This document shows, piece by piece, positions 34,023 through 46,572 of a stretch of DNA of 64,000 bases. The notes below the pieces were generated by a model. That model was not told where the DNA came from and ran no database searches. It saw nothing but the letters and a program-made list of their open reading frames with translations. Source of the DNA: Carnegiea gigantea (Eukaryota > Streptophyta > Magnoliopsida > Caryophyllales > Cactaceae). A program made the translations under genes and the position numbers. The DNA lies in NCBI GenBank assembly GCA_029747015.1, contig JAKOGI010001336.1:1-64000 (forward strand). Reading direction: 5' to 3'. The first letter of the stretch is position 1. The number at the start of each line of letters is the position of its first letter.

Positions 34023-34689
34023 TTTATGACTTGAATACTTAGATAGGGAAATGAAGTGTTCCATTAAAATTGTAAATTTTTATTGGGTTGGAAGTTATTA
34101 TGGATTGTTAAATTTTGCTCGGCAATTGATAATCTCTGGCAGCCACCTCTTTTAAAAAAAAAAAAAAGAAAGAGGAGCTTTGGAGATTATCATGGGTTGC
34201 AAGGTCCATAGTCCTCACTGTGATCCCCCGATAATGCTCTTAGAGGTTGTTTGGTCATCAACAGATTTGATGTTTGATTTTGTATCTTGTTTGTTTCCCC
34301 CACTTGAAATCACATAGCTAGAGAATTGATTGAAATACCAAGGTACGGGTCCACTTCAACTTTTCAACCCTAGTATTTTTCTAACTTTGATAACCATGCC
34401 CAATAGTTAACATAAACACAAAACGCAAGATATTAAGAACTGAAAAATATTTCCAATTTAGACTTTCTGAACCAGATCGCTGCAGATCATGGCACTTTGT
34501 TCATATTTGACTTGTTATTCCGTAAGGCTCTTGATAACATTACCACTAACAAATTATACGATAGTATTATTTGGTTAGAAGTGTAATTTAAACAAGTTTG
34601 TAATTGTATTTTCATTATCTTCTTTAATTGTAAGACAATACTGCACATAACAAATGCAAACTATGTGATCGAGATTACAAGGTTGATTG
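34023..34689. other. Unidentified AT-rich spacer
   Basis: No ORF, RNA gene or clear repeat was seen apart from a poly-A run at about 34156-34168. Confidence 0.5.
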
Positions 34690-35129
34690 TAATTAGAGTT
34701 AGGAAAACCTAACATAACACGACAGCACGGCACGAACCCAACATGAAATTAGGCAGATTTGGGTTGAGATTTTCAACCCATTAACTTAATTGGGTCGACA
34801 CCTCTAAATTATTTAATTAAATGGGTTAGGTTAAAGTCGAAACTTTCAACACGAAAAAAATACCAACTTTAACTGTTTAATTAATTGGGTTAAATGGGTC
34901 GACCTGTTTAACCTACTAATCCGTTTATTATTTAGTATTAAAAAAACCTACTAAATGTTTAAATTAAAAACTTCACAATTTTGGAGGGAAAATGAAAATT
35001 CAAAAAAGGGGGGGGAATGGGCAGGAGTAATGGGTATAATCCTACCACCTACATGGGCCAGATACGAAGGGAAATTAAGGTATGAGTGATAGATTAGGGA
35101 TTTAGGGTTCAGTGAGTCAATGACTAACC

Positions 35130-35759
35130 CTAATTTTTCCTCATATATAAACCCTCATTTACTCTTACTCCCTCTCAGCCTCTTGCACTATCTCAGCTTA
35201 TCAATCACACTCACAGTCTCGCTATCGCTCTCACACCACAGCTTCATCTCTCAGACTCTCACCTCCCAGATAAATCAATCTCTCAGACTTCATGGCCTCA
35301 CCTCACAGATTCGAACAATCCTAGACCCTCAACTCCCAGATTCAAGCACATACATTTTTCGAACACCTCCCAGATTCGATCCCTCAGACTTCTCCTCGAC
35401 CTCGAGTTCGCTCGTGCCCTCTCTCTCTCTATATCTGCAGCCTCAACAACGCCTCCGATCTGAGAGCACCGTTCCCATCCTCTAATCGGTGAGTCACTTC
35501 AATATTTGCTTTGTTATTTGTGACATATAGCTTATATCATTGTATTTCCTTTCAATCTCTCTTTTTCTCCCTTTCCCCACTTCAGATATACCGTTTTGCA
35601 CCTCCGATTCCAGCAAGGTATAAATCATTTTCTGGGATACATGCTTTTTGATTGCACGCCTTTTTTTTCATTGATTTTCTTACTTTCTCACTCGGCCATC
35701 AACAGATCTAGCATTCCAACTCCATTCTCTCCTCTAAGAAGTCGACTTTCAGGCCATAG
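35130..35759 (+). other. Putative spliced 5' leader of the hAT transposase gene
   Basis: Just downstream of a TATATAAACC box (about 35143) is a CT-rich leader ending CTCTAATCG/GTGAGT at about 35489. Two short segments follow, bounded by AG and GT: about 35586-35617, ending CAGCAAG/GTATAA, and about 35706-35760, ending CCATAG/GTATGA. No long coding frame runs across them, so they are probably non-coding exons. Exons are inferred from splice signals only. Confidence 0.45.
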
Positions 35760-35792
35760 GTATGAAAAACTTCATTTTAGTGAATTTTTTTT

Positions 35793-36976
35793 TTATATGT
35801 CCTTAAAGTGCACTCTATTTTGAAGTCATTTTGTGCCATTTTGAGGGAGAATTACGTGTTTTATGGTATATTATGTACTCCTTTTTTGATTTTACACTAG
35901 GTATGGTTCTTTCTGTGTTTTGAAGATTTTTGGACCATTTTACCCCAAATTTGACCATAAATGCGTGTAGCTTGACCCCCATGGACACCCCAAGTCACTA
36001 TGCCCGTAGAAGGAAGAAATAATAGAAGAATATCGAGACAGAGCTCACCTCGACGGTCCGTGGTGAGACCATAACTGCAAGCTTGTTCGTTTTCCTTCAT
36101 CGTGTGGCCGAGGTTGATCGAATTATTCTTTAAAGAGGGCCATTTCACAGCAGATTAGAGGAGACACATCAAAAAGAGCACTCTTACTCTCTACTTTTTC
36201 CATTTTTCTAAGTCTAATTTAGATTTCTAGTTAGTTTTACATGTAGTGTTGAAGAAGTGCTTATTGTTTTGGAGCCCTTGCAAAGTTGGGAAACCCTTGG
36301 AGGATCTCCAATTGCGGCAAGTTTTCTTCTCTCAAACTCTATTTAGTAATTGTTAATTTAAATATGTTTGAGTAGTTTTCTCAATCTAGAGATTGTTAGC
36401 CAAGTATTGATGTTGGAATCTCTTATTTTTATTTAGTTGTGCTTGTTCTTGAATAGGATTGGTTGAATTCTATCTCGTGAATGAAATTATTGTGAATTTT
36501 AGCCAAATTCATTTGTTCATTCTAAATAGTTAAGTAAAGGACTGAAAGGTGAAGTTTTCTATTTGATCGACAAGATAGACTTACCTTAGCAATACTTGAG
36601 AAAGATTCACTCAAAAATCTATAACTTAGACTAACCAAGGACATTGGAAAGATTGATAATTAGTTAGTTTAGGAAATTCAGTTTATTTGAAAGAAAAGAT
36701 TGAATTCTAAAAGCGATTGCACCCGTTTCAATCTCCCGTTATAGATCAAAAGCATGATATACTTCATTGATCCACTTCTTTAAAAGGTAAAACAAATCCC
36801 TAGATGTTTTAAATTGATTGAATTTTCTAATGAGGTTATAGTGCCATTCAAACTCTCAACTGAAATTTGCTTACTTAGTACTTTTATTGGACAAAACTCA
36901 ATAGATTACGATTGGTCTCCGTGAGAGTGATACCTTTACTAAACTACAACACCCGTGTACTTACGGGCATAAGTCA
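35793..36976 (+). repeat. 5' LTR of Gypsy element 2
   Basis: It aligns with 43521-44743 throughout (e.g. 'atgtactcctttt', 'tatcgagacagagctcacc', 'acaacaccc...gggcata'). The first bases are worn (TTATATG where the 3' LTR has TGATAAG). It ends GTCA before the primer site. Confidence 0.85.
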
Positions 36977-36982
36977 AGTTTT

Positions 36983-37000
36983 TGGCGCCGTTGCCGGGCA
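36983..37000 (+). other. Primer binding site, tRNA-Asp type
   Basis: TGGCGCCGTTGCCGGGCA lies six bases past the 5' LTR. It is nearly the Athila/Tat consensus. Confidence 0.9.
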
Positions 37001-37199
37001 TGAAATTTGTGGATATTGAGTTAGCCCTTAGAAATTGACTAAGCATTTTGTCATTCTTTCTTTTTCTTTATATTTTTTATTTGCATTGGTAGTTTTGTTG
37101 CTAGTTTTGTAAATTTCTCCTTTATATGCGAAGTCTCTTTCCATTTGAATTCTATCTAGAAATTGAAATAACTTTTTGCTCTAGGAGAAAGAAATTAAG

Positions 37200-38240
37200 G
37201 GTACAAGAGCAAAGCCTGAAGGCTCAAACAGTTCCTTCATCGATGGCAGGAATAGGAGGTGACCAAAGAAGGACACTCTAAGATTTTGTTACCCCGAGAG
37301 TCCAAGGCATTTCCTCGACCATTGCTTGGCTAACCGTAGAAGCGAACAATTTTGAGCTCAAACCAGCCCTTATATCAATGGTACAGCAATCTCAGTTTGG
37401 AGGCACCCCATTAGAAGATCCAAACTTACACCTCTCGGTCTTTTTAGAGGTGTGTGACACGCTAAAACTCAGTGGAGTTTGTACCAACGTCATCCGCTTG
37501 CGCCTATTTTCCTTTTCACTTAGGGATAGGATGATGGCTTCACTTGTTGCCTTCAGGATGCATCACGATGGGACGAGCTTACAAAAGTCTTTCCTGCTAA
37601 GTTCTTTCCTCCAAGTAAGATGGCAAGCCTTTAGAATCAAATCATTACTTTCTCTTAAAGGAAGATGGGACGCTCTATGAAGCCTGGGAGCAATTCAAGG
37701 ACCTTTTACGAGTATGCCTCTACCATGGTCTTCAAAGGTGGACGATTGTGCAGACATTCAATAATGGAGTCACTCAGCCATTGAGGCCTACTATTGATGC
37801 GGCAGCAGGAGGTACTCTTATGAACAAAACTAAGGATGAAGCACACAATCTCATGGAAGAGATGGCCCTTAACAATTTCTAATGGTTGTCTGAGAGAGCC
37901 CAACCCAAACAGGTTGGAGGTAAGCTGAAATTGGATGTTATTTCTATGCTTTCTTCTAAAGTTGATGCTATGTCTCAAAAATTGGAGCACTCGAATGTTA
38001 ATTCTGTCAGTTCAGGTACCCCTTCCCCATCATGTGATATATGTGAGTCAGTTGATCATTTGACTATATATTGTCAAGTGGGTAGTCATTTTTCCCAAGA
38101 TGTAAGTGATCAGATCAACTATGTAAACAACTATAACCCTAGGCTAACAAATGACCCTTTCTCTAAAACATATAATCCTGGATTGAGAAATAACCCCAAC
38201 TTCTATTATACGTCTAATGCCCCACTCGTGCCCTAAGTGA
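37200..38240 (+). pseudogene. gag: Gypsy element 2 gag remnant
   Basis: The open piece 37378-37680 has the Athila gag core (MVQQSQFGGTPLEDPNLHLSVF, then VCTNVIRLRLFSFSLRDR). Pieces in other frames follow (LYEAWEQFKDLLR, AAAGGTLMNKTKDEAHNLMEEM). A last open piece, 37886-38236, holds SKVDAMSQKLEHSN and a CDICESVDHLTIYC zinc-knuckle-like segment. At least two frame changes and several stops separate them. Confidence 0.75.
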
Positions 38241-38629
38241 ATTTTAGACCACCTCCTAGATTTCAAAGACCAACCTATCCTCAATAAGCACCTCAAAAAT
38301 CCAACTTAGAGACTATGATGGAGAATATATTTTTGGCACAACAAAAGCAAGATAAGTACATTAAGCAATTGGCATCTAAGGTTGACGTGCTTACTACTCA
38401 CAATAAGATATTGGAAGCTCAAATAGCTTAACAAGCTACATCTTCATCTACATCTTCGAGTAAACAGCCTAGTAAACCCGAGTCTAACCCCCGTGAGCAG
38501 TGTAACTGTGTTACCTTAAAAGAAGGGGTAGAGGATTCTGATGACATGACACTTGAGGAGGGTAGAGAGGTAAGCATTACTAAAATTAAGGAGAAAAATG
38601 ATGAGTGTGAGCCCGTAACTTTTAGATAA

Positions 38630-39050
38630 AATGACAGCTTTGAGTTTCCCAAAGTCTTTCCCCCTAAGCTTCCTGACCCATGTAGCTTTTCTATCCCCTG
38701 TGTCGTAGGAAAAGAGAAGATTGAAAGAGCCCTATGTGACCTTAGTGCAAGTGCAAATTTGATGCCCTACTCTATCTTCCATAAGCTTCATTTGGGCCCA
38801 TTGCAACCAGCACCCTTTTCACTCTAATCAGCGGATGGTTCTGAAACGCGACCTTTGGGTTGGAGAATGTGCCTGTCAAAATAGGAGATTTTAGGTGCTA
38901 GAAGATTTTATCATTCTTGATATGACTGAGACTGACGATGCCCAAATTATTCTTGAGAGGCCATTTTTGGCTACTTCAAGTTACACTATTGATGTAAAAG
39001 GGGGCGGATAAAATTTGAAGTAGGGGGTGTTATGCTATGGTCGGTTTTAT
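38630..39050 (+). pseudogene. pro: Gypsy element 2 protease remnant
   Basis: The frame near 38690 reads FSIPCVVGKEKIERALCDLSASANLMPYS, with the usual D-hydrophobic/S-A/G protease active-site segment (CDLSAS) slightly altered from the common CDLGAS. Stops follow at about 38825. Confidence 0.65.
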
Positions 39051-39261
39051 GGATGAGAAAAATGTTTCCCCCAATTCTCTCATATCTAATGTATTTCCCT
39101 TCTCTCCTGGAATTAATGGAAGATTGGATTCGTTCTAGCCCGTCTGATTTTGAGTGGATTTTGACTGAGGATCCTGACTAGGGTTATGTTAAAGTGGAGT
39201 TTGTTGCTCCTACAAACTCATCATACCCAAGGTCGAGACCTATGCTTCTAATGAGTCTTTC

Positions 39262-39600
39262 ATGAGTGATTATTGCAGTTTCGCTCAAGCAATTCTTTCT
39301 TTACCTCCAATGGAAGGAGTTGATTTGGATTTTGATCTTGAGATTGAATATGATGATAGTGGTCTGTCTGATGGAGCTCGCTATCGATTTGTTTTGTATA
39401 CTGATGGTACACTTTGGTGTAATTTGATGATAAAGAAGGACCTGCAACCTAAGTATCTAAGGTGGTACCTTCAATTGAAAGACCTCAATTTTGTGGTGTG
39501 GGAAGTCTGATGCCCACATTCTCATTGAACCCGAATCAGAATAGATTAAAGGTTGAGCTCTCGACTTTAAACGAGTGCTTCTTGGGAGGCAACCTAAGTG
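39262..39600 (+). pseudogene. Possible end of pol (RNase H-like trace) after an internal deletion
   Basis: The open frame 39262-39510 ends YRFVLYTDGTLWCNLMIK and then QPKYLRWYLQLKDLNF. This weakly resembles the YTDH...RW.LLLQEF part of Gypsy RNase H. At about 39578-39600 a 'cttcttgggaggcaacc' phrase resembles the sequence that follows integrase in related elements. I take this as the scar of a large deletion of RT and integrase. Low certainty. Confidence 0.35.
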
Positions 39601-39699
39601 TTTATTTTTCTTTTTTTCCTTTTTATGTACCCTTTTTTATTTTATTGTATTGTATTTGTGTTTTTGCTATTTAGTACCTCCACTAGCAATTAATAAAAC

Positions 39700-40300
39700 T
39701 ATAAAAAAAGGCAATAATAAGAGGTTTTAGAACTCCACGGACACCTCGTGGCCATCACCACAGTTCGTGAAGGCTCTAGCAAAATACAAAAGAAAAAAAG
39801 AGAGAAAAGAACAAGAACACCGGGACTAGAGCTGACCACGGACGGTCCGTGACCAACACCACGGTCCATGGTGAGCCCCGCGTCCGCGGTCAAGGGTTTT
39901 CAAGGCTTTTTGACCCCAATTTCTTCATCTTCTTCCTCAAACTCGACTCTCACTCTCTTTCTAAACACTCCCTTCTCTATCTAAAACCTCCATAACCACT
40001 TCCCTTACGACCGCCAAGTTTTCACCAAAATCTACCAATTTTTTTCCCTTTTCACTTACTTTTTTCACCTTAACCCCAAATCTCCCTTTATTTTTCATTT
40101 TCAAGCCTTCTTTCTCTCCCATTTTTCCCATCTCCATACCCACAATCTTCACAACTACATTTTTCATTTTTACTCTTCCAATTTCCATTTTTCTTCCATA
40201 TATTCTTCACCATTTACTTTTCATTTCTCAAATTTTTCATTTTCTAGGATTTTTTTACTTGTTTTCTTTTAGTTTGATTTTTCAAGTTTATACCCATCCA
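39700..40300 (+). other. Non-coding stretch with CACGG palindromes
   Basis: 39736-39895 contains several inverted repeats of CACGG/CCGTG type, with CACGGACGGTCCGTG at 39837-39851 the best. The following 400 bp is CT-rich and resembles a leader of the next ORF. Similar CGGTCCGTGG pieces occur in the LTRs (36051-36067; 43775-43797). Confidence 0.6.
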
Positions 40301-40312
40301 TATTACACTACC

Positions 40313-41640
40313 ATGACATCAAAGTAGAAGGCAAGAACCACACAAGAAGTTGGGACTTCCAGTTAAGCCCCATGAGGAGCACCCTGAAGCTCCCGAACAT
40401 CTACCACCGTGAGAAACCAAGGTAACATTCCACACCCCCTTGGCTTAACTAATCCTGAACATATTGTTAGATATAATGCTTTGAGTAGTAAACCAGTAAT
40501 AGCTACTTGATATTATGATGAAGAGTGTTGATTTGTTTGGGATTGTTGGATAATATTCGTTGGTTGTTTACTAGAGGCAGAATGGGATAATTTCTAGAAA
40601 CTAGGGATCACACTTATCGGGACCTCACCCTTGAATTCTTAAGCACATTGCATGTTGTGGTCACAAGTGGCCCTTGATGTTAAGAGGGCTACATTTCATT
40701 TTATCTTAATAGGGAGTTCTATGAACTTAATTTGAGTATCTTTAATAGTATATTTGGTTTTCTATCAAGTATGGACCTCCCATACCGTCATGTCCCTAAG
40801 GAATTCAATCCGAATGCTTTTTGGTATGAAATCTCTGGGGATTAATGGTATGACATTAGTAATTCCAAAGGCACAGTTATTCAAAACCCCTGTATTTGTG
40901 TGGCTTAACGCTTATTAGCTTATGGTTTTTTTGTTAGGAAGGATAGTTTAAATGTATCTTGCCTCTCTGAATTATATTTTTTGTACAGCATGCTTGAAGG
41001 TGACCAGATTGGCCCCGGGTCATTCTTGGTCAATCAGTTGCATAGTACAGCCACTTGTTCTGCACAAGGATTGTTATTGGGGGCCTCGTTACCCTCATTG
41101 TTAGATTGGTTGGTGTTGAACCGAACCCTAATGATAGAGTCGCTGGTTCAGAGCGGTTGAACTTGGCCGCTTTTAAACAAATGAAATTTTATAAGATTGA
41201 TGGTGGGCGTATCTGTTAGATTTATCCTGGGAACCGAATTATGCTTCTTCCAAATGTTGATTGCACCTCTCTCCTCAACCAGACCAATCTCTACTTTTTA
41301 ACTGATGATGAAGAGTTGGCGCGACCTGGCCTACCTCTTCCATCTACTCACCCTAGGGCTTCTAGTTCATCCCAACCATACTCCGCTTATGATTGTCCTG
41401 ACTTGCATGCTGCCCTTCAGTCAGTTCAAGAGGAGTAAGCTTCTCTACGAGCTTATGTAGAAACTAAGCTTGCCTCACTCCGGAGCTTTGTTTAGGAGCA
41501 CCTTGATGAGCTCCGTGGGATGATTGCCTCCCATAACCAATATTTCCAAGACTTTAAGGCCTGTTTAAAGACTTGGCGGGACTGGCACATTTTTCAACTC
41601 CATCCTCCTTCTTCTCCTCCACCCCCTCCCCCTCCCTTTT
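40313..41640 (+). pseudogene. Athila-type late ORF (env-like position), broken
   Basis: A protein can be followed through many stops. A basic start at about 40313 is followed by LTNPEHIVRYNALSSKPVIAT, PYRHVPKEFNPNAFWYEISG in pieces, SKGTVIQNPCI, and MLEGDQIGPGSFLVNQLHS. The open end, 41241-41438 (MLLPNVDCTSLLNQTNLYFL, DDEELARPGLPLPSTHP), leads to a heptad-like region and a Pro-rich tail. Its position after pol and its sequence character match the extra ORF of Athila elements. Function is unknown. Confidence 0.62.
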
Positions 41641-41649
41641 AGTGTTTTC

Positions 41650-43508
41650 TGCTTTTTCTGTGCTTGCAACGAGGACAATGTGTTGTCCAAGCATGGGGGA
41701 GTTGTTGTATGTGTTTGTGATCGTATGTATGTGTGGTATGGATGTGTGAAAGTTTGCATTTTTTTTTTAATTAGGTCATGCATTTAGGTTTAGTTTGCAT
41801 TTTTAGTTGATCATCTAGTTTTTTAGGTTTTGTTTTCTTTGTTTAAGTTTTGTTTTGAAATTTGTTTTTAGTCTTTAGTTGCATTTTAGGCTTAGTAAAA
41901 ACCAAAAAAACATAAAACACAAAAAAAAAACACAAAAATTCTAAAAAAGAGCCTATAAATCTTCCGATGATGAGTCTTTAGGCTAAGTGGCTTTCTTTCA
42001 CCTATTTTGACCCTTTTTGTTAGGCCCATTTGTGAATAAAATATTTGTTTATGAGTTTTTAAACTATGCTTCATGTTTTGACGATTACGTTAGATATGAG
42101 TTGATTGATTAATAATTCTTGGCATGAGTATTTGGCATGTGAAATTCCATAAGCTAGAAGAGTTTTGTCCTGTGAAATTTTGAGCTTGAACAGGCTAATT
42201 GATTTTGGGCTTGAATAGGCTAATTCATCATTTTAGTCTCATGTTTTCTTTCATGTGTGACTCTTATTTCAGATATCTAGAAGTTGTTTTGACTTTTGTT
42301 CAAGATCACATTTAGCATGCATATTTGGGCAACATGATTGAGGCATTCTTTGACTTTTTGAGCTATATTGACCAAATAGTCACCCTTATATGAATGATTT
42401 ATCCCTTACTACCCTTTTGAGCCTTTACCGTATTTATTGATGAAAACCTATATTATTATCTTTGGTCATATGCATATATCTTACCCTTCTAGCCAAGGCT
42501 ATTGAAATTTCATAGTTGATTAGGAGTAGTTTGTCGATAATAACCTTTTTATGGATATTGTGGTTTGATTGAATGTGATAACGGATTCATGTTCTATTTT
42601 GCCCTTCAAAGTCAATTATGTTATGTTTTGTAAGTTGCAAGAAAAGTATTGAAAGTGCATAGTTTCCTTTGCCATTATCCTCCTCTTTAGAAAAAAAAAT
42701 GAAAATTGAAAAAAAAATAAACAAAAACAAAACACACCAATGGAGTGTTAAAAAAAAATATATGTGTTGAGGAAAAAAAACAAAAATAAAGAAGCAAAAA
42801 AAAAAAAAAAAAACACGCACACACACACACATACACACACAAAAGAAAACAAACAAATGATGCAATAAAAGGATTTGGCATTGGTTTTATATTTTTAGGC
42901 ACTTTTTCTTGTTATCTCACTTGGAGATATTGATATTTTGAGATGTATAGGCTTGAGGAATATGGTTTAGTTGGAAGAAGATGGTTTATGCTCTTAGTCT
43001 TTGCCTTTTAGCTTCACAAATCCCAAAATGTTTGTTCTCTCCTTACCTTTACCCATTTGCCCTGTTACAACCCTTTAAAAAGCTCTCATGATTGCCTTGT
43101 ATGTTTTGCATTATAGTGGTGGTGAATTAGAGAGCCTTATCAAGCTTATGATTTATTTGGTTCTATGGAATCAGATTTGAGAGAACAACATTTTATTTTA
43201 AACACATGAGTGAGGAGCGTCTCATCCACAAAGTGAGGTTCTATTGGTTCTTCAAAGCTCTACTTATTGTAACATGCCGATATGATTGTTTGAGTTGATT
43301 TGAGTGATTAATTTAATATTTTGATGTGATGGTTCTTACTTTTTTGAAAAATTTCTTCTCCTATCTATTTGTAAAAGTTTTCAATCACTTTTGGGCTAAA
43401 CTTCTTGGATTGATTTGGTTATTGATGTTACTACTGATGTCTGCCTAAGGAGGTTATTCGTTTTTATCCTCAATTTCATAGTTGCTTAAGGACAAGCAAT
43501 AGTTTAAG
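41650..43508 (+). other. 3' non-coding region of Gypsy element 2
   Basis: No gene is supported. It contains A-rich runs (e.g. 42770-42815) and a (CA)n/(AC)n tract at about 42814-42841. Confidence 0.6.
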
Positions 43509-43518
43509 AATGGGGGAG
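43509..43518 (+). other. Polypurine tract of Gypsy element 2
   Basis: AATGGGGGAG lies two bases before the 3' LTR (TGATAAG at 43521). Confidence 0.85.
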
Positions 43519-43520
43519 TT

Positions 43521-44743
43521 TGATAAGTCCTTAAAATGCACTCCATTTTAAGATTATTTTGGATCATTTTTGGGGAGAATTATATGTTTTATGATATATT
43601 ATGTACTCCTTTTCAGCTTTACGCTCAGGTATGGTTCTTTCTTGTGTTTTGCAAATTTTTGGACCATTTTACTCAAATTTGACCATAAATGAGTGTAGCT
43701 TGACTCCCACGAACACTCCTAAGTCACTATGCCCATGGAAGGAAGAAAGAGCAGAAGAGTATCGAGACAGAGCTCACCACGGACGGTATGTGATGAGACC
43801 ATAACTGCAAGCCTGTTCGTTTTCCTTCATTGTGTGGCTAAGGTTGATCGAGTTCTTCTTTAAATAGGGTCATTTCGCAGCAGATTAGAGGAGACCTAGC
43901 AAAAAGAGAACTCTTATTCTCTAGTTTTTCCATTCGTTTCCATTTTTCTAAGTTCAGTTTAAATTTCTAGTTTGTTTTGAGTGTAGTGTTGAAGAAGTGC
44001 TTATTATTTTGGAGCCCTTGCAAAGTTGGGAAACCCTTGGAGGATCTCCAATTACGCTAAGTTTTCTTCTCTCAAACTCTATTTAGTTATTGTTAATTTA
44101 AATATATGTGAGTAGTTTTCTCAATCTAGGAATTGTTAGCCAAGTATTGATGTTGGAATCTCTCATTTTTATGTAGTTGTGCTTGTTCGTGATTAGGATT
44201 GGTTAAATTCTATCTTGTGAGTGAAATTGTTGTGGTTTAATTTTGGTCAAATTAATTTTCTAATTCTAAATAGTTAAGTAAAGGACTGAAAGGTGACGTT
44301 TGCTATTTGATCAATAAGATAGGACTTGACTTAGCAATACTTGAGAAAGATTCACTTCGTAAGAGGACTTTTAGCCATCAAAAATCCATAACTTAGACTA
44401 AACAAGGACATTTAAAAGAATAATAATTAGTTAGTGTGGCAATTCTGTTTATTTTGAAAGAAAAGATTGAATTCTAAATGCGATTGCACCCTTTTCAATC
44501 TCCTATTATAGATCAAATGCATGATATATTCCATTAATCCACATCTTTACAAGATGAAACAAATGCCTAGATGTTTTAAATTGATTGAATTTTTTTATTA
44601 GATTATAGTGTTGTTCAAACTCTCAACTGAAATTTGCTTGCTTAGCACTTTTATTGGACAAAACTCAATAGATTACGATTGGTCTCTGTGGAAATGATAT
44701 CTTTACTAAACTACAACACCCATGCATTTGCGGGCATAGGTCA
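43521..44743 (+). repeat. 3' LTR of Gypsy element 2
   Basis: Homologous to 35793-36976, starting TGATAAGTCC and ending GGTCA. It is about 40 bp longer, with small insertions (e.g. near 44350, 'aagaggacttttagcc'). Confidence 0.87.
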
Positions 44744-44897
44744 GTTTTCATGATTTTACCCAATTCTATATGCCTACCTTGAGAACTTGATTAGTCTTTC
44801 AAATGATGTTTTTAATATTTAGTTATTTAGTTTGATTTCTTTTTTTGATATGACATTTAGTTTGATTTCTAATATGAATTTTCTAAATTGCAAGGTT

Positions 44898-45200
44898 ATG
44901 GCTTCGCTTTCAAAGGATATTGATTCATCTCCCATTGAAATTGACTTGGTTGTGGAAGAGGTTGATAAAAGGACTACTACTTTAAGAATTGGCGCATATA
45001 AGCCAGTTGTATGTGCTAAGACATGTAAATGCCAAAGAAAGTTAACTTCTACTGTTTGGGAAAATTTTACTTTCTTAGAGCCTGATGAAGAGGGTAATTT
45101 GTGGAGCAAATGTAAGAAATGTGGCTAAGTGTATAGTTGGGATAGCAAGTATGGGACTCAGAATCTAAAACGACACATTCTAAATTATAAAAGAAAGAAT
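44898..45200 (+). pseudogene. hAT transposase N-terminal exon with BED-type zinc finger
   Basis: After an AG at about 44892, the frame MASLSKDIDSSPIEIDLV runs to TSTVWENFTFLEPDEEGNLWSKCKKCG. It then meets a TAA at 45126-45128 and continues as VYSWDSKYGTQNLKRHI. The W-F...C..C...L..H pattern is a BED zinc finger, which binds the transposon ends in hAT transposases. The stop codon lies within the finger. Confidence 0.78.
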
Positions 45201-45277
45201 TTCATAGACATAGGTCAGCTTTTGTTGCAAAGTCATTTTGTTCCTTAACTAATGGGCGTGCTGAATTTGATGTTGAA

Positions 45278-46340
45278 ATGTTTCGTGAGTTGCTGGCTTT
45301 GTGTGTTGTAAAGCATGATCTACCATTTCTATTGGTTGAGCATGATGGAGTGAGGAATATGTTTGTATACTTTAATCCTGATGTGAAAGTGCTTTCAAGG
45401 CATATAACTAGGAATGATGTCTTAAAAATGTCTAAAAGGGAAACGGAAAGATCGAAAGAATTGTTGCATTTTGCTCCTGGTAAGATAGCCTTTACTTCAG
45501 ATTGTTGGACCTCCCTTAATATTGACGGCTATATCTCTGTCACTGCTCATTACATCGATGATAATTGGTGTTTACAAAAGAGAATTTTGAACTTTTCTTT
45601 CCTGCCTGCACCACATAGTGGGTTTTCCTTAGTTGAAAAGGTCTTGTTATTGTTAAAGGGTTGGGGTCTTCATAAGAAAGTAATGTGCTTGACTCTTGGC
45701 AATACCTCTTCAAATGATTTGTGTGTTGTGTTAAAAAGCCAACTTAAGCTTTTGTGTTATGGTGAGTACTTTCACGTTAGATGTTGTGCCCATATCCTAA
45801 ACTTAATTATCAAAAAAGGCTTAAAACATATGGAAGAGACTGTGGGCAAAGCGAGGGAGCATGTTAAGTATTGTAAAGGTTCTTAAGTGTGGAAGCAAGA
45901 TTTCTTGAGGTAGTTAAGTTTGTTGATGTTGTTTATAGTGAAGGGTTATGACAAGATGTCCCAACTAGGTAGAACTCAACATATCTTATGCTTGAAAGTG
46001 CCATTTACTATAAAAGAGTGTTTAATCACTTAGAGGTTGTTGATAGGAACTTTACTCATTGCCTTAGATTTGTGGATTTTTTGAATCTAAATATCCACCT
46101 TCCAATCTTAATTTCGCTAATATGGTAAGGATTAGATTCATGTTGAAAGATGAATTGGAGGATGATGATGCTTTTATGAGGAATTTGCCAACTAAGATGT
46201 TTACCAAATTTGAGAAGTATTAGGTAGAGTTCAGCACAATCATGGCAATTGCTGGCATTTTAGATCCTCATCATAAGTTTCAGTTTGTAGATTTGGCTTA
46301 TAAGAAGGTTTATGTTGGTACTCATGATGCTTAATTGGGT
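45278..46340 (+). pseudogene. hAT transposase central region
   Basis: The open piece 45278-45886 includes KIAFTSDCWTSLNIDGYISVTAHYID, with the first catalytic Asp region typical of plant hAT (RICESLEEPER-like) proteins. LTLGNTSSNDLCV is a worn form of the usual TVDNASSND block and lacks the Asp. CCAHILNLIIKKGLK is the conserved C..H..NL block. Further pieces with stops run to about 46340. It is not expected to be active. Confidence 0.8.
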
Positions 46341-46572
46341 TTAGTAAAGAATAAGTTGTTTGCCTTACATAATGAGTATGCAAAGGCTTCTAATTTGGCC
46401 TCATCTTCTGCATCATCTCCTACTAGTCGTGCCTCTCCTAACATGCAACAAGGTGCTACTGATGAGTACTTTGGGGTATATTTGTTTTCAATCTATATTA
46501 AGTTTATTTAGTGTTTTCATTTGTTAAGTAATTGAATTTTTTTATCATCAAAGGACTTCGATAATTACTCAA

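Larger units (their letters stand above)
35793..44743 (+). mobile_element. Gypsy element 2: Athila-like, pol mostly deleted
   Basis: LTRs lie at 35793-36976 and 43521-44743 (the latter starting TGATAAG). An intact tRNA-Asp primer site and a clear purine tract are present. The internal region keeps gag and protease remnants and a late Athila-type ORF. Between them the reverse transcriptase and integrase are missing; only a short RNase H-like trace remains. It is therefore non-autonomous. Flanking 5-mers are TTTTT and GTTTT, a possible target duplication with one mismatch. It is inserted in an intron of the hAT element. Confidence 0.83.

Noticed and set aside
42587..42902. Phe-rich minus-strand ORFs
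   Set aside because: They come from A-rich and (CA)n low-complexity sequence in a non-coding region.
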